From the NCBI GenBank assembly GCA_031772625.1, contig CM062813.1, positions 697,200,420 through 697,264,419 of the forward strand: a stretch of DNA of 64,000 nucleotides, given 5' to 3'. The position numbers and the translations under genes were made by a program. The DNA is from Pinus tabuliformis (taxonomy: Eukaryota > Streptophyta > Pinopsida > Pinales > Pinaceae). The notes below the pieces were generated by a model. The model saw nothing but the letters and a program-made list of their open reading frames with translations, did not search any database and was not told where the DNA came from. Positions within the stretch are counted from its first letter, which is position 1, and each line of letters begins with the position of its first letter. Positions 56,362 to 64,000 of this stretch are shown one piece after another.

Positions 56362-59300
56362 TTTGAAAACCCCCTAGGTAAGTGATCTTAGTTTCAAAGG
56401 TAGGGAAAGTTTTTGGTTGCTTTAGCATTAGAGTGAGTATGAGGCTGCTTGAAAGCTAGGATGATCAAATAGAGATATGGACAGTGGAGTCGCCAGGATG
56501 TTTACCATAAAATTGAAATAGTGGAGTCACAAAGGTGAGAGATCTTCAACCCACACTTCCCTTGCTCACCTAACAGAGGGAATGTAAAAAAAAATCGTAC
56601 CCAGGGAAAAATATTCTAATCCATTCCCAGGGAAACGACACCAAAAAGATGTTGTCACTTTTTCTAGCACCTGTAGCGCAAGTGCTTCAGGAGACATAGA
56701 AAGCTTCCTAGAGACAACCTTTGGGTTGATCGTAGACCAGTGCCTAGGACATCTTGGATAGAGGAGTGCATGTAAGAATATCAGTGAGGGGTTTCGGCAA
56801 CACTCCAATTGTCATGTAGTTAAAAATATAGTAAAGGGGGCTTGCTTCAATTGGCCTTCATTAAGGTAAACTCAAGCCAATACATGGATCTGAATGTTCA
56901 GGGGGTAAATCGGGCCAACCTCAAAGAGAAATGCTTGGCTCTGGTGGTCGACACACATCAACGGGCAGCTTAATATTGACATTGCAGTAAAGGGAAGAGG
57001 AGGAAAGGGAGGAGGGGATTCGGTGCATAGGGCTGATTACAATACAAAATCCTAAGCAACAATTGTTCTAGCAGAAATATGGAAGAGGAAGAAGATGAAA
57101 GAGTGGGAAGAGTGGAGCGCGAATTAAGGTTTCATGCCATATACCTCACGGGTACCTTTATCACCAAACAACATGAATAAATATGTGCTCATACAGGTAT
57201 TGCAGGTTAATCAAATAACACAAGTAAATTTGTCTTATACACAAGTACTGTAGGTTATAGACTATCATAAGTAAATATGTTTTATACACAGGTGTTGTTC
57301 GCTATTTAGCAGCCTAGATAAATCCATGAATCAGAGAGAAACGGAAAGCTTCATCACACTATTTTAGAGAAAGAAAAACATCTATGAAATAATATTTACA
57401 AAGGAGAAAACATATTGCACATTGCCATAATTGGAATCACCAAAGAGTTTCATTAGTCTTCGAAATGAGTCCCATTCACCAGTCCATTTACATTCAACAA
57501 TCTATAGCTCAAGTTCCTCATGAACAAGCTTCATAGAACCAAAGTGGAACCACAAATTTGGACCACTACGGTGCAGAATTCTGGAACCAGTATTAAGTGT
57601 TTCTTCCTCCCTTTTATAAGCAGAGGGAGATCTCGGAAATTAATTACAGACATATCTCAGCCTAGGGCTAGTTTTCCAATTGACTAGATGTCTCGGCCTA
57701 TGATAGCTCTACTGCCCAAAATGATTCTTAAGGATTTGATTCCTTTCTTGAAAATAAACAAAAATTACATAATAATAGAAAAAAGGAAAACAGAAAGATG
57801 ATGGAGGAAGTATCCCTCTGTTGTTCATGTGAAGGTCCTTGATCAGTTCATGTTTCTACCATAATGCGTCCCTCTAGTTGCTCGGTCGATTCCTATCGCT
57901 TTCGCCTTAACTGCTTGACTTCACCACTTTCTTGAGCTGGTAGTGATCAATTGTGGTTGCCTGTTAGTAGAAGTGGAGATCAACCTAGCAGTCCTTCATT
58001 GTGTATCTGAGTGGATCTCTATGCTGAGCCATTAAGTCTTCCTGAGTACCATACCTCCATTTACTCTCTGAAGACGTGTAGTGAAGTAGTCGAATCCATT
58101 TCTGCGGCCCACGTAGTCCCTGGTTTCTTGTTACAGGGGCTTTTACGGGATTAGCCCATATCGATTTGCAACTGCTCCATGCCTTCATTCAATACCTCGA
58201 CTTTCGACCCATCAACCTTCAAAGCCTTGTACCATACTATTAGAGCTTCATTGTATCGAGACTTTTATTTTTAAAACATTACAACACAGTGAGCTATGAT
58301 GTCCCTTCGCCCCATTTTTTTAGCCCCTTTCAATATATCTTCATCATAGGACCAAGGGTTGTGACCTGGGGCTCAGCCTTTATATCGGAGGTTTCCAGTC
58401 GGGGCTTTTATATTGGAGCCACAACATGTTAGTGATCTCTGATTGCGATAGCCAATTAGTGCTCGGCCTCTAGTTCTGCCTTTGGTTTTAATGCATTTGT
58501 GACCGCAGAACAACCCCCACATCAGAGCCCATTTATCACACTTTCCCATGTGTGCACTACGTTACAAAGTGTCGATAAGCCTCAACCTCTGATTTTTTAT
58601 TACCGATGTGACTTCATCACTGCAACGTGGCACTTCCTGAGTGGTGACACCTGTCACCCGGATATGCCCCCATAGGACCCCTAAAAGTGCCAGATTAGCA
58701 TGCCACATGTCCTTCATACTGCTATGTCATGATTACGTCAACACCACTATTTCTTTACCAGATCCAAAAATACTTTGCCACATGGTCCCCCTGGAGGAGA
58801 GAGAAAAGGCTCGTTGGCCCTTGGCTTTTCGCTAATTTCCTTTGTAAATCATTTTTGGCCTTTCCTAGTTATTTACACTATCGGCATATTATTCTCGCAA
58901 TTTCTTAAGAGTGGTCAATTTAACATAGTCAATCACCGATGGCGATATGCTTGGGCAGTTGCGATTGCTGATATGCCACATGGCTATGAGGTGCAATCGT
59001 CGATTTCACTCTGCTGATATGCCTGGTCGCTAATCGCTAATCGGCGAAATGATTCTACTATTGCACTGTACTTTGAAACCCGTGATCGCTGATTTTCGAT
59101 ATTGGATCTCTAATGTCTGAAGCACTAAATTGCATGCTTCCTGATCCTCCAATATGCGATTTTTGATATGCTCTAGGACCTCCGATATGCTCTTCTCCTT
59201 CATTTCAGAGGAAAAAAAACCATCAAACTTCAACATGCCATATCTTCTGATCCAGAAGTCTGTTTTTAGACCTCCACATACCGTTGGAAAGCTTATTCCG

Positions 59301-59837
59301 AGAACTATCTAATGGAAATGGTCTAATTTATATTTGAGAGATTATGTGGCTTACAATATGGCTTCATACTTCACTGCTCTTTTGCACTTTGGGGAACTGA
59401 AAACACATTTTGCAGTGAGTGATAACATTGGCTCCAACTGGGGACAGTGCCTTGCCGGCAAGTTGTTGAGAACCTATAGACCAGTAGACTTCACCATTGG
59501 GCATGGAGTTAAAAATATAATGAACTTATACAACCAGAAAATCTCCATGGAACTTTATTTGCATGGATTCCTTTGCTCACCAAACTGAAATGTTGAAATA
59601 TAAACTCTAACAACTAGAAATTAAATGTTCATCTAGTGAGGTTATTTATATACAAATCCTATTTATGTATAGGGCTCAATTCACCTAAGTGAGTTTAACC
59701 CTCCAATGGAGCCAGGCCAGTATTTAGGTGCTGGACCTAATGCCTCCATGCTACTGAAATTTAAAAATCAAAACAAGCATGCACCATGAAAAGTCTTCAA
59801 ACAAAAAAAATGATACATGCTCTAGAAGCAACCTCTA

Positions 59838-60819
59838 TTACTGACTTAAGATTGTCATCATGTAGTCATCTATAGGGTCATTTAACTGACAAGAATAATT
59901 TGCAGCTGCCTTATTTCCATGAAAAGTGTGCTGAACAATATCTTCTCGATCAAGGCAGCCACAAATATTGTTCAGCTCCTCAACTTTAGATTTTTTGAGA
60001 AAAACTTGTTTCTGGAAGCCTGCTCCCCGCTTGCTGGTAAACCACTCCCTTTGAACATTTGCAGTCATCTCATCCTCCTCTAAATAATATGAATCATAAA
60101 TCAGAGGAGGTTCTTGAACTGGTTCTCCAGGTGAAGGATGTGCATCGTGGATTGGAGCCTCATTGTTGACCTCCTAGTGGGCCTCCTCTTCTTGTGAAGT
60201 TTCCCATGATTGGGATTGTTGTGGCTCTACATCACTTGACTCTCCATTAGGGTCATATACTTGATAGGAAGGAGAAACATCAAATTCGACCAAATAAGAT
60301 CTCTAAGGGTTTATTTGCAGCTCGATGATGTTTCCTTCTTTGCTTTCTTGGTCATTGGGTGATGCTTCTTGATGCGAGTAGATGTTTTCTTGGAGCGAAG
60401 CTCCACAAACATCTTCAGCATAGTCATTAACCTCAGGAATATCTTTATCATTGAAATATGCACAACAATTTTCAAATAGAGCATCTGATGGATATAATAT
60501 TTTGCAATTTGAATGCCATATGAAAACTCTTTAAGGAAGATAAGTTGCCACGAGGTATTGTTCTTTACCAATTTCTAAAATCATCTTCTTAAGAGTACAT
60601 GAACAATTTCATTTGTGCATCTTCAAAAATAATACCCTGTTGTTCCATGCATTCATGAAAATCATTAAGGCGTTGGTCCAACCTTCTATCTGTGTTTCCA
60701 ATGAATCTAGGCAAATAGGTATTCCGTTCATGAAACGAAGGGACATGATTAGGATAACCAACAATAGAAGAAAAATCCGGTGGAGCAAATTGGTTGGCCA
60801 GGAATGCAAGAATGGCCAC
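59838..60819 (-). pseudogene. gag pseudogene, array unit 2 (right copy)
   Basis: 60589-60819 reads AILAFLANQFAPPDFSSIVG, YPNHVPSFHERNTYLPRFIG, NTDRRLDQRLNDFHECMEQQ and EDAQMKLFMYS, the best N-terminal half of the array gag. The codon before AILAF is GTG here and ATG in unit 1. A frameshift near 60590 and further breaks follow. 59838-60068 is the C-terminal piece (NVQREWFTSKRGAGFQKQVF to DPIDDYMMTILSQ, stop). It is about 290 bases downstream of the PBS. Confidence 0.72.
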
Positions 60820-61107
60820 TTTGAAAACCCCCTAGGTGAGTGATCTTAGTTTCAAAGGTTGGGAAAGTTTTTGGTTGCTTTAGCATCAGAGTGAGTATGA
60901 GGCTACTTGAAAGCCAGGGTGATCAAATAGCGATATGGACAGTGGAGTCGCCAGGATGTTTACCATAAAAATGAAATAGTGGAGTCTCCAAGGTGCGAGA
61001 TCTTCAACCCACACTTGCCTTTCTCACCTAACAGAGGGAATGTAAAAATTTGTCGTACCCAGGGAAAAATATTCTAATCCATTCCCTAGGCAATGACGCG
61101 AGAAAGA

Positions 61108-64000
61108 TGTTGTCGCTTTTTCTAGCACTTGTAGCACAAGTGCTTCAGGAGACATAGAAAGCTTCGTAAAGACAGTCTCTGGGTTGATTGTAGACCAGTG
61201 CCTAGGACATCTTAGATAGAGGAGTGCATGTAAGAATATCAGTAAGGGGTTTCAGGAGCACTCCAATTGTCATGCAGTTAAAAATATAGTAAAGGGGGCT
61301 TGGTTCAATAGGCCTTGATTAAGGTAAACTCAAGCCAATACATAGATCCGAATGTTCAAGGGGTAAATCAGGCCAACCTCAAAGAAAAATGTTGGGTTCC
61401 GGTGGCCGACACACAACAACAGGTAGCTTAATATTGACATTGCAGTAAAGTGAAGAGGAGAAAAGGGAGGAGGGGATTCAGTGTGTAGGGTTGATTACAA
61501 TATAAAATCCTAAGAAATGATTGTTCTAGTAGAAATATGGAAGTGGGAGGAGATGAAAGAGCGGGAAGAGTGGAGCGTGAATTAAGGTTTCATGCCATAT
61601 ACCTCATGGGTACCTTTATCACCAAACAACATGAGTAAATATGTGCTCATACAGGGACTGCAGGTTAATCAAATAACACAAGTAAATTTGTATTATACAT
61701 AGGTACCGTAGGTTATGGAATATCATAAGTAAATATGTTTTATAGACAGGTTTTGTTTTCTATTTAGCAGCCTAGATAAATCCATGAATCAGGGAGAAAC
61801 CGAAAGCTTCATCACGCTATTTCAGAGAAAGAAAAACACATATGAAATGAAATTTACAGAGGGGAAAACATACTGCGCATTGCCATGATTGGAATCACCA
61901 AATAGTTTCATTAATATTCGAAATGAGTTCCATTCACCACTCCATTTACATTCAGCAATCTATAGCTCAAGTCCCTCATGAACAAGCTTCATAGAACCAA
62001 AGTGGAACCACAGAATTTGGACCACTGCGGCTACAGAATTCCAGAACTAGTATTAAGTGTTTCTTCCTCCCTTTTATAAGGAGAGGGAGATCTCGAAAAT
62101 TAATTACAAAAATATCTCAGCCTAGGACCAGTTGTCCGATTGACTAGCTGTCTCAGCCTACGATAGCTCTGCTGCCCAAAATGAATCTTAAGGATTTGAT
62201 TCCTTTCTTGAAAATAAAAGGAAATTAGAGAATAATAAAAAAATGGAAAACATAAAGATGATGGAGGAAGTGTCCCTCTATTGTTCCTGTGAAGGCCCTT
62301 TATCAAGCCATATTTCTACCACAATAAATCCCTCTAGCTACTCGGTCGGTTCCTATCGCTTTTGCCTTAACTGCTCGACTTCACCACTCTCTGGAGCTGG
62401 TAGCGATCAACTGTGGTTGCTTGTTACAAAGTAGAATTGAAGATGGACTTGGTAGTCCTTCGTTGTGTATCTGAGTGGAGCTTGATGCTGAGCCATTAAG
62501 TCTTCCTGAGTCCCATACCTCCATTTACTCTTCGAAGACGTGCAGTTAAGTTGTCGAATCCATTTCTATGGGCCACATAGTCCTTGGTTTCTAGTTGTAG
62601 GGGCTTCTACAGCATTAGCCCATATCGATTTGCAACTGCCCAATGAATTCATTCAATAACTCAGTTGTCGACCCATCCACCTTCAAAGCCCTGTACCATA
62701 CTATCAAAGCATTGTTGTATCGATACTTTTACTCTTAAAACATTACAACACAGTGAGCTCTAATGTCCCTTGGCCCCCTTTTTTTAGCCCCTTTCGATAT
62801 TTCTTCATCATAAAACCGAGGGTTGTGACCTAGGGCTCAGTATTTATATTGGAGGTTTCCAGTCGGGGATTTTATATTGGAGCCACAACACATTTGTGAT
62901 AGCCAATTAGTGCTCGACCTGCAGTTCCGCCTTTGGTTTTTATGCCTTTATGGCCGCGGACCAAGCCCCGCATCGAATCCCCTTTATCACACTTTCCCAT
63001 GTGTGCACTGCGTTACAAAGTGATGATAAACCTCAACCTCCAATTTGTAATTGTCGATGTGATGTCATCACTGCCACATGGCACTTCCTAAGTGGTGTCA
63101 CCCGTCACCCGGATATGCCCCCATAGGACCCCTGAAAGTGCAAGATTAGCATGCCACGTGTCCTTCGTATTGCTATGTCATGATGATGTCAGAATCACCA
63201 TGTCTTTACTGGATCAAATAATACTCTACCACGTGGTCCCCCTGGAGGAGAGAGAAAAGGCTCGTCGGCCCTTGGCTTTTCGCTAATTTCCTTTGTAAAT
63301 CATTTTTGGCCTTCCCTGGTGATTTACATTGTCGACATATTCTTCCCACAATTTCTTAAGAGTGGTCAATTGAACATAGTCAATCGTCAATGGCAATATG
63401 TTTGGGCAGTTGCAATTACCGATATGCCACATGGCTATGAGGTCCAATCACCGATTTCACTCCACTAATATGCTTTATCGCTAATCGTTAATCGGTGAAA
63501 TGCTTCTGCTATTGCACTATACTTTGAAACCCCCGATCGCTGATTTGCGATATCAAATATCTATTGTCTGAGGTGTCGAATTCCATGCTTCCTGATCCTC
63601 CCATATGCGATATGTGATATGCTCCCAAACAGGCCATATATTCTAATCCATAAGTCTGTTTTTGGACCTCCACATACCATTGGAAAGCTTATTCCGAGAA
63701 CTATCCAATGGAGAGGGTTTGATTTAGCTTTGATAGATTAAGTGACTTAAAATATGGATTCACAATTCACTGCTCTTTTGCACTTTGGGCAACTGAAAAC
63801 ACATTTTGCAGTGAGTGACAACATTGGATCGAACTGGGGACAATGCCTTATTGGAAAGGTGTTGAGAACTTGCAGACTAGTAGAATTCACCATTGAGTAT
63901 GGAGTTAAAAATATAATGAACTTATACAACCATAAAATCTCCATGGAACTTTGTTTACAGGGAGTCCTTTCCTCACCAAACTGAAATGTTGAAATATAAA
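61108..64000 (-). repeat. Array LTR 3 (right copy)
   Basis: TGTTGTCGCTTTTTCTAGCAC at its left edge. It runs to the window end without reaching the expected right boundary. It is more diverged from LTRs 1 and 2 than they are from each other, with, for example, losses around 62890 and 63625. It contains the antisense ORF again (63754-63984). Confidence 0.65.

Larger units (their letters stand above)
52178..64000 (-). mobile_element. Tandem LTR-gag array, right contig copy
   Basis: LTR starts at 52178, 56650 and 61108, with units of 4.47 and 4.46 kb, the same order as on the left of the gap. It continues beyond the window. The third LTR is nearly complete here. Units 1, 2 and 3 differ from one another much more than each differs from its counterpart across the gap. 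Confidence 0.82.

Noticed and set aside
51405..62006. True recent segmental duplication as first explanation
   Set aside because: It remains possible, but the exact 100-N gap, the restart inside earlier sequence and homopolymer-type losses on one side fit unmerged contig ends better.
41533..64000. Tandem array as satellite, rDNA or CRISPR-like repeat
   Set aside because: The unit contains LTR ends, a PBS and a gag. There are no rRNA motifs, and the 4.46-kb unit has no short repeat-spacer structure.

Overview
This window is plant nuclear DNA made almost entirely of old, nested transposable elements. I see no intact host gene, no rRNA gene and no canonical tRNA gene. The decayed Ty3/gypsy, LINE and Helitron relics stacked inside one another, with long LTRs, suggest a very large, slowly purged genome. 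A gymnosperm is my best guess, but the species cannot be read from the sequence.

Layout. (1) 1-5259: remnant of a plus-strand gypsy-type element. It keeps an extra ORF in pieces (about 1208-2764), a polypurine tract and the start of an LTR (2835 on). (2) 5260-28676: a minus-strand chromovirus-like gypsy element, broken open. Its 3' LTR survives only as 5260-5327, its RT/protease/gag lie at 17448-19814, its initiator-Met-type PBS at 26579-26590 and its 5' LTR at 26594-28676. Inside it sits a second minus-strand gypsy element (5328-17447) with both LTRs, PBS, PPT, gag, protease, RT, RNase H, integrase and an extra ORF between integrase and the 3' LTR. A deletion at 17447/17448 removed the outer end of that element's 5' LTR together with chromovirus sequence. 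The leader-side stretch 19815-26578 is crowded with unassigned sequence, a degenerate coiled-coil ORF, GCGCGACCCGTTG repeats, a possible copia LTR and a CpG-rich patch. (3) 28677-about 37900: relic of a Helitron Rep-helicase gene, split by a nearly full-length L1-type LINE (30268-36198) with poly(A) tail and an 11-bp target duplication. (4) 39434-41114: a solo LTR. (5) 41533-64000: tandem array with period about 4.46 kb, each unit being a roughly 3.0-kb LTR plus a roughly 1.45-kb internal region that carries only a broken gag (minus strand). The array is interrupted by a run of exactly 100 N (51305-51404).

The sequence on the right of the gap repeats the left side from 40760 onward (offset about 10.65-10.70 kb). 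The left copy carries many single-base, homopolymer-type deletions. The simplest reading is two overlapping contig ends that were never merged, so the true array is probably shorter than it looks.

The most interesting biology is the extra ORF downstream of integrase. It occurs in two separate gypsy elements on opposite strands, with the same N-terminal domain followed by a charged coiled-coil-like part and no membrane segment. The gag-only LTR array, whose PBS resembles that of the full gypsy element nearby, is second.
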